Shown: piece after piece, positions 33,997 through 43,500 of the stretch
How positions within the stretch are numbered: position 1 is the stretch's first letter
How the letters are laid out: the number at the start of each line of letters is the position of its first letter
Assembly: GCA_013995675.1 (NCBI GenBank)
Contig: VWRR01000007.1
Coordinates: 434,001-498,000 of the forward strand
Direction: 5' to 3'
Source of the DNA: Cyanidiococcus yangmingshanensis
Taxonomy: Eukaryota; Rhodophyta; Bangiophyceae; Cyanidiales; Cyanidiaceae
DNA length: 64,000 bases
Made by a program: the position numbers and the translations under genes
The notes under the pieces: generated by a model
Databases searched by the model: none
What the model was told of the DNA's origin: nothing
What the model saw: the letters and a program-made list of their open reading frames with translations, nothing else

Positions 33997-34854
33997 ATGG
34001 CGTCAGGCTCGCCCTGCTCTACAATACGAAGCGGTGCATCGAATAGGTACCCTTCGGCTGCGAAATCCCGCTGCAAGCCTCCTAGACGCGACCGTGCAAT
34101 CGCTGATGATGATAAGATTCCAGCGTGCTGCTTGCTCCAAAATAGGTCCGCCGAAAAAAGCGCCGCCCAATCCGCTTGCAGTTCCGAAGCTCAAATAAAC
34201 ATCCGCATATTCCTGAATTCCGGCATGTTCGCATGCGTCTGGGTCAAGTCGAGTGAATGGGCAGGTAGATGGAGACCCGGCACTCATTGCACGAAATGAC
34301 CGCTCATTGCCGCACCATAAGCGTACTTATTCGCGGATGAGACATTCTTTCCGGAATTCATACCAGATCCGGTTACGTGGCAGGATGTAAAGATGACACG
34401 GAGCACTCTCGTCGGTGCGGGAAGCGGGCACCGAGCGCCTCGAGTCCCATGACTGCCCATCCATGTGCTGCATCAGCCATTTCATCCGATTGCATGCCCG
34501 CGATGCATCCTATTTCAGATACAGAGCTCTCTGTTGAACTGAAAAGAATGAGACTCCCGGGAAGAAGCATCATTGACTCATAAATAGGTGCGCTCTGAGC
34601 ATATCAAGAGCATCGTGACCAAAGCAGTCAAATCAGTTGGTTGAGTCGTTCACCAGCTCGGGAGGCGCCTTTTCATGAAGCGCACGCTCTCGCGCTCAGC
34701 GATCAAGGACTTGCAATTCAACCTGATGAACGTAATGCTTGGGTTGCACTGTAGCGCACGCAAATTCTCCAACAATCCGGGACATTGGCCGTGCCAAACC
34801 AAGCATACGGTGGCGAGCACACTCTCGTGAGCATGTCTGCGGACGCTCGATCTA
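33997..34854. other. Intergenic, convergent, with one possible small gene
   Basis: About 860 bases between the orphan gene and SurE. Apart from the small minus-strand frame at 34003-34287 nothing is recognisable. Confidence 0.35.
34003..34287 (-). CDS. Possible small protein with a Gly-rich segment
   Basis: ATG 34287 opens 94 codons. The middle has a Gly/Ala-rich, weakly hydrophobic segment (SFGTASGLGGAFFGGPILEQ) that could cross a membrane. No family recognised, and the C-terminal third looks like random translation. A chance frame is quite possible. Confidence 0.2.
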   Translation of the reverse strand: MSAGSPSTCPFTRLDPDACEHAGIQEYADVYLSFGTASGLGGAFFGGPILEQAARWNLIIISDCTVASRRLAAGFRSRRVPIRCTASYCRAGRA

Positions 34855-36171
34855 TCACGGACGTTGTTGCAGGACATCACGCGATACCCGATGGATGATC
34901 CATGCGGGCAAGCCCGAGTCTGGATCTGCGAATGCCATGGCCTCCACAACCTGTGCATTCGCCTGGAGCGGATGACTCTCCGGCCAGGTCTGAAGCGTAG
35001 TCACACTAGCGTAACCTTCCTGAACAGCGACCAGGTCTGAGTTGACAAACCCAAAGAGCGGCTCCGGGCGTCCTTGAGCACCAATTGTTACCATTTCAAC
35101 CGAACCAGATTGCTCATCGATATCGCTTCGAAAAACGTCTCGATAAAAGATTGCACCCAGATGAGTTGTGCGCCATTTGCCCCAGTCCCATTTCGCAGGG
35201 AAATTCACATTCAGTACCAAGTCTCCATGGGAGAACGCACTCCAAACCAAATCTAAAGCGGCCTCATTCACCATGTCGTTCACTGTTGATTTCGCTGCCA
35301 CAGAATCTGTCGTTTTAGCCAGGACCTGGCCGCAGACGTTGCAGCGGGTTCGTCGCGTGTCGGTCGTCTCGTCAAGGGCCGCAGTCTGGGGATCAACGAA
35401 TGGCATCTTTCCATGCTTCATCGCTCCAGTGTAAATGGAGGCTTCGGCACGGATCTAGACGCCCCACATTCGGCGGTACTAATGGAAGTCGTTCAGAAAG
35501 CAAGCGCACAAGGTACGCGATGCCTTGAACGCAGGCCTCCTGCGCGTCTCCGTCAAGAGGGTCCCTCGCCAGCTGCAGGCAATCGCGGGAAGACCATTGA
35601 GTCCAGCTTGGCGTGCCCCTGAAAACGTACCACTATAAAGGACATCTTGAGCGAGATTTGCTCCAATGTTCGGACCAGAGACAACCAGATGAGCCTGTTT
35701 CCCCAGACGTGCGAGCAGGCCGTTCGGCTCTGTTGCCGTGATCACACAGTCGGCTGGTGAGCCATTCAGTGCGTACACAGCGGGATGAAGATCGCTGCGA
35801 TGTCGAAGCTCCATTGGAGTGGCAAGCGTCAGACGATGACTGCAAGCAGACTGATTCGTCCTGGGTGCGATAACCACCACCTCAAGCGGGCCCTGCTCCG
35901 ACAAGACGTTCGCTAAACGCAAGAGCATTGTTGATTCGACGCCGTCATCATTTGTTAGTAAGATGCATGGTTGTCGTTCGGTTGAATTATCGAGATGATT
36001 CATATGCAAACGAGCGAAACGCAGCCGTTGCACGTTGTTTGAGCAACGGCGAGACGGCGTTCGGTCCCAGTCGCTGCGCTGAGGACCCGAGCTCACCCAC
36101 TGCTGCGAAGTACAGGTTTTTCGAAGACCGACGATTGTCGTCTGTGCAGCCAGCGTCAGCACAATGAACAT
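34855..36171 (-). CDS. SurE-type 5'/3'-nucleotidase, frame changes inside
   Basis: Survival protein E family phosphatase acting on nucleoside monophosphates. The metal-binding start ILLTNDDGVES, the APRTNQSACSHRLTL loop, NGSPADCVITATEPNG and VVSGPNIGANLAQDVLYSGT lie in the first frame (ATG 36171, or 36003 close to the domain). After GLPAIACS near 35575 the coding signal moves to another frame (DGDAQEACVQGIAYLVRLLS) until about 35395, then returns to the first for NEAALDLVW, LVLNVNFP and AVQEGYASVTTLQT, all C-terminal SurE marks. The second change equals one extra base; the first equals one missing base, or two closely spaced extra bases. A transit-like leader of about 60 residues precedes the domain from 36171. 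Confidence 0.82.
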
Positions 36172-37931
36172 AGCGGCTCAAGTCGGTCGACTCTCGCTGA
36201 ACAGCCAGGTTCGATGAGCCTCACTTGACTGGATATTCAAGTCTGGCCTAGGATCGTGGACGGAGCCCCCTCATGCCCATCAGTGGCGACCTGCCCGGCC
36301 AAGCGTGATCCCGTCGCCCGGGGCGTTGTCGAAGGGTTCGCGCCCGAACTGCATTCGGTACTGGAGCCGAGTCCCGAGGTCCGCGAGAGAAACTTCTTCT
36401 TTGGTTTGGTTTTGGATGATGGTGACGTTTACTGCAAAGTGGCAGTATCTGTGGCTTGGTAGCATTGTTCGCGAATGTGTTTCTTGTAGTCGGTAACCAT
36501 TGCCTGGGTCTTGGATTGAGTTCTTTGGGGAGTTGGCGTCAACATCACAAAAAGCGTATTGAACATGGTACGCTCTTTGCATCAACCTCATCCAGATGAC
36601 GTGGGATGAATGACGGTCTCGAGTGACTTGTCAGCGCCTGTCGCGTCAATGTTCGACACACCTGTATCCGCCAGCTCGCTTCGATACGTGTTTATTCGAT
36701 CAGAATCGAAAAATCAGATTCTGATGCTCGAAAAAAACATTTTTGGGGACAAGGGATTCCGTGCACGTTCACGCCGATCGGTGAAGCAGCTAGAGCTTTG
36801 GTGTTTTGAGCTGAACTGCGCCACCAAGAAGCGTGCATACCCCCTCGAAGTGATCGGTTCTTCGATGTTTGTCTGGAGGCCATGCAGCCCGGGATGATCA
36901 TCAGCCGTATCGACGCAGTTTAATGAATAGACGTCAACGCGTAGATACATACACGTTTGATGACAGACGGACCAGATGCTCGACGGAATTCACTGCAAAA
37001 AAGGTGGCCGCAACTTGTCACCAGGACTGAGCACCATCGCGTTTGCCGCAAACGTCTCCACTGGTGAGTAGCAGTGCACGTCCAGTTACAGAATGTAGCG
37101 TTCGGATCGCTTGGCGGAAATGATGATCTCATCAGATGAAACGATGACCGTGATTGCGTGACGTGGACGGAATGCTCTATCGGAGACCCAGTCATTCGAG
37201 AATTTCATGGCAGCGAATCATTCACGCACTCAATTTTGAATCTGGTGCAATGACCACCACGTAATACGATGCAGCCATGAATCGTTCCACCGCGCATCAG
37301 AAACCCTCGACGACAGATTCGGGCAGGGTTCGCAATCAATCTAGACCATTTGTTCACATCCAAAAAGTTTTCTCTTCAAATAGTACGATTGAATGCTTCG
37401 TCGATCTGGAAACATTTATGGGTCACATCTTGCATCCTCGTTCCATTTCAAAACCCTCTTCCCTCGATGATGATCTCCAAACATCGCACCTAGAGCAGGA
37501 ACGTGGCGTTCGATCCCAAACGAACATGAGACGAGTTGGGTCCCAGCTCCGTAGCGACGAGTCCCGCCCTGTTGGGTGAGCCCCAGACTGGGCCCTGGTT
37601 CCGACGAGAACCACCGACCAGTATCAGCGCAAAGCAGTCTTTATCCATTGGCGCTATTCGATTTCCTCTTCCTTCTCTGAGATAACGAATGCACGTCGAC
37701 GAATTCAGGATACGCTCGTGGCGGGCGGGCAGATCTGGCCGCGATGCCTGCCACGAACTGATTTCGAATCGCGCTGACCCAGCCTCCGAGAAGTGAACTC
37801 AGCGCTGTGTCTCAAGGAAGATAACGCGATGAGCACTTGTCTAGGACATCCGGAACACTCGGGAGACGCCATAAACCGGCCACACTTGCGCCGCACGACG
37901 GATAAGTTTCTGTCTGAGTAAGGCGGTCCGC
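36172..37931. other. Intergenic, longest gene-poor stretch of the window
   Basis: About 1.76 kb upstream of SurE. Frames of up to about 100 codons occur on both strands without recognisable content. No tRNA, repeat or conserved RNA was found by eye. Confidence 0.4.
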
Positions 37932-38528
37932 TCAAGGACACTTGAGCTCAACGACGCCAGCCACTCCTGTGACGGCCGAACCCGTCTCTAAAATCCCTTT
38001 CAGGTCGTCGAATTCAGCTGAACGCAATGATGCAAGCTTCCTGCGCATAGTGTCGTAATAGTATCGGATAGCCATTCGCCCAGTCGCATATTCACAAGCG
38101 ACATGTCCGCTGTAACAGTAAAAGTAGGTACTGCCCGAGCGCAACACGTTCACCGACAAGTTATACTGCCTCGTGTCCGACAAGTCTACGACCTCCTCCA
38201 AACCGAGCACCTGGAGGTTGCAGCCAGCAGAACTCCGATATGAACAGTTTGTATACACCGTTGAGTCGGCGTGCTCAGGCTCGCACGTCAGCTCAGTCTC
38301 GGTGCAGTGCAAGTCCCAGTCGCTCCAGGTCAAGTGAGCGTCAGGGAGCGCAAACCGTGTTTCGTTCGTTGGAGACAGCCGCAAAAGCCTCACGTCGTCC
38401 TCAGTCAGCGTGTCTGCCAACGATATGACCGGCCGTGCGAATACTACAGGTGCCAATAAAGCCCCAATAATGCTCGAAATGAAGATAACGATCGTTATCA
38501 CCGAAGCTCTCTGCAAAACGCTCGTCAT
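37932..38528 (-). CDS. Uncharacterised secreted or membrane-anchored Cys-rich protein
   Basis: 198 residues, no family recognised. The start VLQRASVITIVIFISSIIG leads into a hydrophobic run ending ALLAPVVFA, which reads as a signal peptide or signal anchor. The rest is soluble, with eight or more Cys (for example DLHCTETELTC, TNCSYRSSAGC, FYCYSGHVAC) and Asn-x-Ser/Thr sites in NETR, NCSY and NLSV, all fitting a protein that passes through the secretory pathway with disulphides and N-glycans. ATG 38528 is the first ATG in frame. Likely lineage-specific; function unknown. Confidence 0.65.
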   Translation of the reverse strand: MTSVLQRASVITIVIFISSIIGALLAPVVFARPVISLADTLTEDDVRLLRLSPTNETRFALPDAHLTWSDWDLHCTETELTCEPEHADSTVYTNCSYRSSAGCNLQVLGLEEVVDLSDTRQYNLSVNVLRSGSTYFYCYSGHVACEYATGRMAIRYYYDTMRRKLASLRSAEFDDLKGILETGSAVTGVAGVVELKCP

Positions 38529-38556
38529 GGGTCCACGCACTCGACTCTAGAATAGC

Positions 38557-39249
38557 TCAAACGAATGTAACATCGGCTCCTGGTGTTGGAGACGCGCTCG
38601 ATGCTACGCGATGCAACTGTTCCAAAAAAGCGTACTCGTGACGTCGTTCTGATATCCCGATTTGGCACCCGCGGTGGTGGCGCTCGGATCCGATCGTGGT
38701 CTCGATCCGGAGCACGCATCCGCGTGGCGTGTCGATGTTCTTTCTCGTCGCAGCGAGCGCGGCCAGTTTGGCGCCACCAAATCGTTGGCCAGTTTCCAGA
38801 TCTTCTCCGCCTCCTCGGTGGGTGGCCCGGATTCCACGCGCGCTCGCGCACCCAGACGAGCGGTTGTGTGCCCGGCAACAGGATCGCTGCGGTATGGCGG
38901 CCACGCCATGCGATCGCGAGCGGTCTCTGCCTACGAAACGGAGATGATCAGTGAAGCGGTGTCGATGCTCATGAAAATTATTCTTCAAGCTTAAGATTGA
39001 ATGATTTGAGTGGATAGTCTTGCTATATTGGTCGTTGCGAACACGATTTAGGGAGCTGGTCTCTACTTCCCTGTACAGCGCAAGCGGAATCGTGTCTATC
39101 TGGAGCGTCGATATGCACTCTCGCTCAACTCGCTTCTGAAACAACAAGTCTCTGTTCGGTACTCGGGCTAGACTTGGTCGGCGTTCGCATCTGACTGAAA
39201 CGTAGATGTAGCGCTGGCCAAGATACGCAGGTCGCCTGGAATGAATCAT
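38557..39249 (-). CDS. Hypothetical, weakly supported; coding-like text spread over three frames
   Basis: An ATG at 39249 opens 230 codons on the minus strand, ending just upstream of the secreted orphan. The second half (GGAKLAALAATRKNIDTPRG and VLRIETTIGSERHHRGCQIG) looks protein-like, the first half does not. Within 38770-38990 the other two minus frames also carry plausible segments (ILLPGTQPLVWVRERAWNPG, and PPTEEAEKIWKLANDLVAPN). A real gene with frame changes, starting near an ATG at 38972, is conceivable. I recognise no family. Confidence 0.3.
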   Translation of the reverse strand: MIHSRRPAYLGQRYIYVSVRCERRPSLARVPNRDLLFQKRVERECISTLQIDTIPLALYREVETSSLNRVRNDQYSKTIHSNHSILSLKNNFHEHRHRFTDHLRFVGRDRSRSHGVAAIPQRSCCRAHNRSSGCASARGIRATHRGGGEDLETGQRFGGAKLAALAATRKNIDTPRGCVLRIETTIGSERHHRGCQIGISERRHEYAFLEQLHRVASSASPTPGADVTFV

Positions 39250-39667
39250 CCGCTGAGGATCTTGAACTGCCCCTTTCGAAGCGTCAATGACGCCGACAAG
39301 GGTCCTCGTCGTATGCCTCGAGACCCAAAGCAGCGTCCGCCTTGATCAACGAGCGTTTTGGTCGATGGTTGTGGCCGGGCTGCATGCGTGTACGCCATTC
39401 GATTCGCTTTCTAACCAACGATTTCTAAACAAATTATAATCGGTACAACCACGTTCTATCCGGGGGAAGGCACAATTTCCGTCCTGGATGCCGATTACGG
39501 GTGAAATCAATCACTTGAACAACGAAGAGGGGAGCGTTCTCGGCCTGTCGATGATTGGCGGCGGCACCCACATCGGCGCGCGAACTGTCGAATTTTCCTG
39601 CGTCATGGTCGCACAGGGCACCCGGAACCGATACCCTCTTCTGTAACGGCACGATACGTACGATTTC
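39250..39667. other. Intergenic, upstream of the actin gene
   Basis: 418 bases between the weak minus-strand frame and the actin ATG. The minus frames near 39434-39979 run into the actin gene and are shadows. Nothing else seen. Confidence 0.4.
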
Positions 39668-40822
39668 ATGATAAACGAGAGACCTGCAGCAGTGGTAGAC
39701 TTTGGCACTGGTTTTGTAAAGGCTGGTTTTGCAGGTGACACGCTGCCTCGCGTCGTTCTTCCCAACTGTGTCGGACGAGCGCGGTCGAAGGTGCCGCCTG
39801 ACCTCTTCGCTGCAACGAATGCGAACTCGGGGGTTTTTATCGGTGACCAAGCACTTAGCAAAAGAGCTGCTGGCGTAGTCCTCAACTACCCTCTGCAACA
39901 CGGGATTGTTCAGGACTGGGACGATGTCGAGGCCATCTGGTCCCATCTGTTCGGAGTTGAACTCGGGATAGACTCGCACCAGTGTCCAGTGTTGTGCACG
40001 GAGGCGCCCTTGAATCCTCGGCGCAATCGAGAACAGCTGGCGACCCTTTTATTCGAGGCTTTTGGTGTGCCAGCTTTCTTTATCGTTGTACAGGCAGTGC
40101 TCGCGCTGTACGCAACAGGGCGCACCACGGGCGTGGTCTTGGACCTCGGCGACGGAGTCACCCACGTGGTCCCAGTCTATGAGGGCTACTGCCTTCCGCA
40201 TGCCGTGCAACGACTGAACCTTGCGGGCCGAGAACTCACCGACTTCACTGCGAAACTTTTGAATCACGAATGCGGTCTGTTGATGCAGCATCGGCCATCG
40301 GCTGTGCGAGAAATCGCCCGAGAGGTGAAGGAACAGCACTGCTACGTGGCCGCTGACTGGGACGCTGAACGCAACCGCTTTAGCCGCGAACCTGATACAT
40401 TCTCACGACGCTATACGCTGCCCGACGGACAGGAACTAAGCTTCGGTGAGCTAGCGTTCACGGTTCCGGAATGCCTGTTCCAGCCCGCTCTACTGGGCTT
40501 AGAAGCGCCCGGCATCAACATGCTGCTGTACGAGGCAGTTCAGAAGTGCGATTTAGACCTACGAAGAAGTCTCTATGGAAATATCGTCTTGAGTGGTGGG
40601 ACGAGTCTTTTCCGCGGATTACCCGAACGCCTTCAGCGGGAACTCGAACGACAGATTCCGGCTCGCGTGAAGACGAAAATCACGGCAGCGACGGATCGCA
40701 AATTCGCGGTCTTCCAGGGCGGCTCTGTCCTAGCCAGTCTGGATACCTTCGACCACATGTGGATCTCGCGTGCCGAGTACGACGAGTTCGGGCCCCAGAT
40801 CGTGCATCGAAAATGCCTCTAA
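39668..40822 (+). CDS. Divergent actin
   Basis: Actin-fold ATPase of 384 residues, close to the 375 of conventional actin. Nucleotide-binding loops are present: VVDFGTGFVKAGFAGDTLPR, LDLGDGVTHVVPVYEGYCLP, and LSGGTSLFRGL. Other family blocks: YPLQHGIVQDWDDVEAIW, VLCTEAPLNPRRNREQ, VQAVLALYATGRTTGVV (with the conserved Gln), and the end MWISRAEYDEFGPQIVHRKC. The C-terminus and the block around LPDGQELSFGELAF are closer to actin than to Arp1. The DNase-I loop region is longer by about three residues and lacks the usual HQGVMVGMG, so filament contacts may differ. ATG 39668. An actin-related protein is the alternative. Confidence 0.82.
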   Translation: MINERPAAVVDFGTGFVKAGFAGDTLPRVVLPNCVGRARSKVPPDLFAATNANSGVFIGDQALSKRAAGVVLNYPLQHGIVQDWDDVEAIWSHLFGVELGIDSHQCPVLCTEAPLNPRRNREQLATLLFEAFGVPAFFIVVQAVLALYATGRTTGVVLDLGDGVTHVVPVYEGYCLPHAVQRLNLAGRELTDFTAKLLNHECGLLMQHRPSAVREIAREVKEQHCYVAADWDAERNRFSREPDTFSRRYTLPDGQELSFGELAFTVPECLFQPALLGLEAPGINMLLYEAVQKCDLDLRRSLYGNIVLSGGTSLFRGLPERLQRELERQIPARVKTKITAATDRKFAVFQGGSVLASLDTFDHMWISRAEYDEFGPQIVHRKCL

Positions 40823-41386
40823 ACGATCTTGTCAGCAGGCGTCGAAGTGACTGGACGGTGCTGGTTCGCTGAACGTGTCCGCGAATGATGTTCTTAAAGG
40901 GCTGCCCAGCTCATTCGGCTGCATAGGTTCCGATGACGATCGCCGTCTCGACCTTCAGATGCAAGCTGCATGCATTTGGTTGCCAACCTGACCTGAGCAC
41001 GCCACCGTCCGCATCGGTGCACAGCTCTGTGAAGGAGCGGCTCGTTTCTGACGCATGGAGGCCTCACGCGAAGCTCCATGATAGCGGCCGTAGGTCCGCC
41101 ATGACGGCAACGAAGGCTCGCGGACGAGTCAGGGAGGAAGCCGAAACGCCAACACCACCATCGGCGTTGGGCGTACCTCTCTCGTGCTCAGCTTTCTCAA
41201 CCGGTGCCTGTCGCCGAGGCTGACGCCCGCAACGCTTTTCCCCGAGTTCATCCCGTTCGCTCAGTGAAGGGGTCGAACGCAGCGCGCTGCCTGCTAGTCT
41301 CTCGCGATGATCCTTGTCCTCGGATGGACGCAAAATCCGATCCCCGCCTCCATCACCAGATCGAATGAAACTGCCGTCAACCCAAA
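40823..41386. other. Intergenic, convergent
   Basis: About 560 bases between actin and the prenyltransferase. An ATG frame at 40933-41223 (96 codons) has no recognisable content. Confidence 0.35.
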
Positions 41387-42624
41387 TCAAATGAGGATGT
41401 AGAGCACGAATTCTAGATAGAAGAGATTCCAGATACCACGGTAGTAGGTTCGGAGTGCCTCGACATTCTCCGGTCCCAATCGCATCAGACGACCGTGAAT
41501 TTGTGTAAGAAAGTACCAACCAAGCGCGACATGACCTAGACAAAGAAGCCAGCGCCGAAAATGCACTGCCATATCTGGCATCAAGCCCATCATTGCCACA
41601 CTCATATACATCGCGAAGAGTGCAGCAGAAGCCAATCGAGCCACGCGATCAACGCCGAGCTGGCTCGCGAACGTAGGAACGCGATGCAACCGATCGCCGT
41701 CCACGTCAGGGAAGATCCTTGGTCACGGCAATGACCCCAGCGAAAATGGACATGACTACAGCCAGGAGACGCAGTGCCGGTGTCCAAGTCAACTCTAGTC
41801 TCAAAGCTTCTTTTGTGGCGACGTATACACCCAAATTCAGCAAAAATCCGCGAACACACGCAATCGTCAGCGTTGCCATTAGCGGTACGTTTCGCCAACG
41901 AAATGGTGGAACACTATAGAGGGCCCCAATCGTCGTACCGATTAGGTAAAGCCCCAGTATTGTGCGAGAAAAGTTTCGATATACGATCCAGACACCAAGT
42001 GCAATGGCGGATAGACAGAGCGCCCAGGCCTGTCTGACCGTCATGGCTCCAGCCGCGAGCGGCAAGAAGGGCTTGTTGACGCGGATCCACATCACGATCA
42101 TAGATTTGATTAATGCCCACAATGAAGGCATTCCCCAACACGAGCGCTGTGATGCCCCATAGCGCTCTCGGCAGCAGGGTCCAGTCCAGGCTCGCCAGTA
42201 CCCCGGATGCCGTCGCCAGGGTCGTCGACCACGGCAAACTGTGTAAGGTTTGCAAACTCACGTTTTGTTTCGATCTCGCCAAAATTTCCTCCTTGGAATC
42301 TATAATTGCTCTAATGCAACCAGTCAAGGCGGCGATAAACGTACCCCGTACGGTATGCGGTCGCGTAAAGGCATACAACGCCCGGAGACGACGTCCAACG
42401 AACTGCTGCACGCTGGCGACCCGTTCGAACCTCGCCGGCTCGCTCAATACACCTTCCTGAACAGTGTCGGGGGTCACCGGGTGCGCTTCACTGGACTCGG
42501 ATGCAGGCAAACAACCAGAGAGCCAGCTTCGAGGCCGGCTAGCCCGTAGTCTATGGACAAGACGCCAGAGGCCCACCGTTCGTCCACGTCCCAGAGACCC
42601 TTGTTCGCTTCTCGTTTTGTCCAC
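41387..42624 (-). CDS. Homogentisate prenyltransferase (VTE2/HPT type), two frame changes
   Basis: UbiA-family membrane prenyltransferase joining a prenyl or phytyl chain to homogentisate for tocopherol or plastoquinone in the plastid. The first acidic motif [11 protein letters not shown] is followed one base out of frame by [20 protein letters not shown]; the second, VTKDLP, is followed one base out of frame by [19 protein letters not shown]. In both cases dropping one base restores the family sequence with no residue lost (junctions near 42085 and 41708). The C-terminus [19 protein letters not shown] is typical. At least six hydrophobic helices are visible. No ATG is in frame at the 5' end; a start in the next frame at 42922, or an intron, is possible. 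Substrate chain (phytyl or solanesyl) not decidable. Confidence 0.85.
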
Positions 42625-43500
42625 AACGCGGGCCCCAGTCTCTCTTTCCTCTTGTTATGGAACACCCGCTGTCTGCAATAAATGTGATGCTGACGCAGGT
42701 TTTCCGAACGGTCAGTCCCATGAGTGCCTCCATACCAAAACTTCTCCTTAACGACGACAACATCGACGATCGTTTCGCTTGCGCCCGAAAAGACGCTACG
42801 AAGGCGCCGCTGCCAGCCAGCGAGGCTCTGACCCACGTGTGCAAACTGGCCAACGAATCGACCCGTACCCGACTTGAATATCCTCCATTCAATGCATAAT
42901 CTGTTTTTGGTACACGATGCATATTCAGCAGCAGATTCACTGACGCCGATGGTCATCGAACGACTCGAAGTGTACGAACCATCCGGCGTTGCGAAACGGG
43001 AGGCCTGCGGCATGCCTTTGCATGGACGCTGTCGCTACAAAAGCAGGTGTCGCGATCATTTTACGGAGGCTCGCATCCCTGTCTATCACCGGCACTAGAC
43101 GCCGCAACCGGGGCTCCAGAAAACGACCTGAATTTATCGGAATATGTTGGGTACCTGGATGCGCGCGGTCATCGAATACCGTGAGCGTGAGTGACCCAGG
43201 AACTTGGATCGATCGAGATTGTGTTTTTGATACCGCCAAGTACCCGTGAAACACCCAAGTCCGCAACGAATGAGGAATAGGGGCAGTCAGGTGGATCATC
43301 TGTTTGCGACGTGAATGCGTCGATCCCTCGTCCCTGCAAAGCACAGCGTCTCTTGGCCCTTGTGCGACCAAGCCAGACTCATCCCGATGTCGTCATCGTC
43401 CGTGTTGCCAGCGTTTCCACACACACACACACAATAGAATTGTATCCCAGTCATGTTCACTGCACGAGCACTGAAGCAGTACCGACTCAGTGCCGGGATC
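42625..43500. other. 5' region of the prenyltransferase and 3' flank of HAS1
   Basis: About 880 bases. A minus-strand frame from ATG 42922 down to 42551 is one base out of register with the prenyltransferase and could encode its transit peptide. A (CA)8 tract lies near the HAS1 end. Confidence 0.4.
43418..43433 (+). repeat. (CA)8 microsatellite
   Basis: Eight uninterrupted CA units in the intergenic space below the HAS1 stop codon. Confidence 0.9.
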
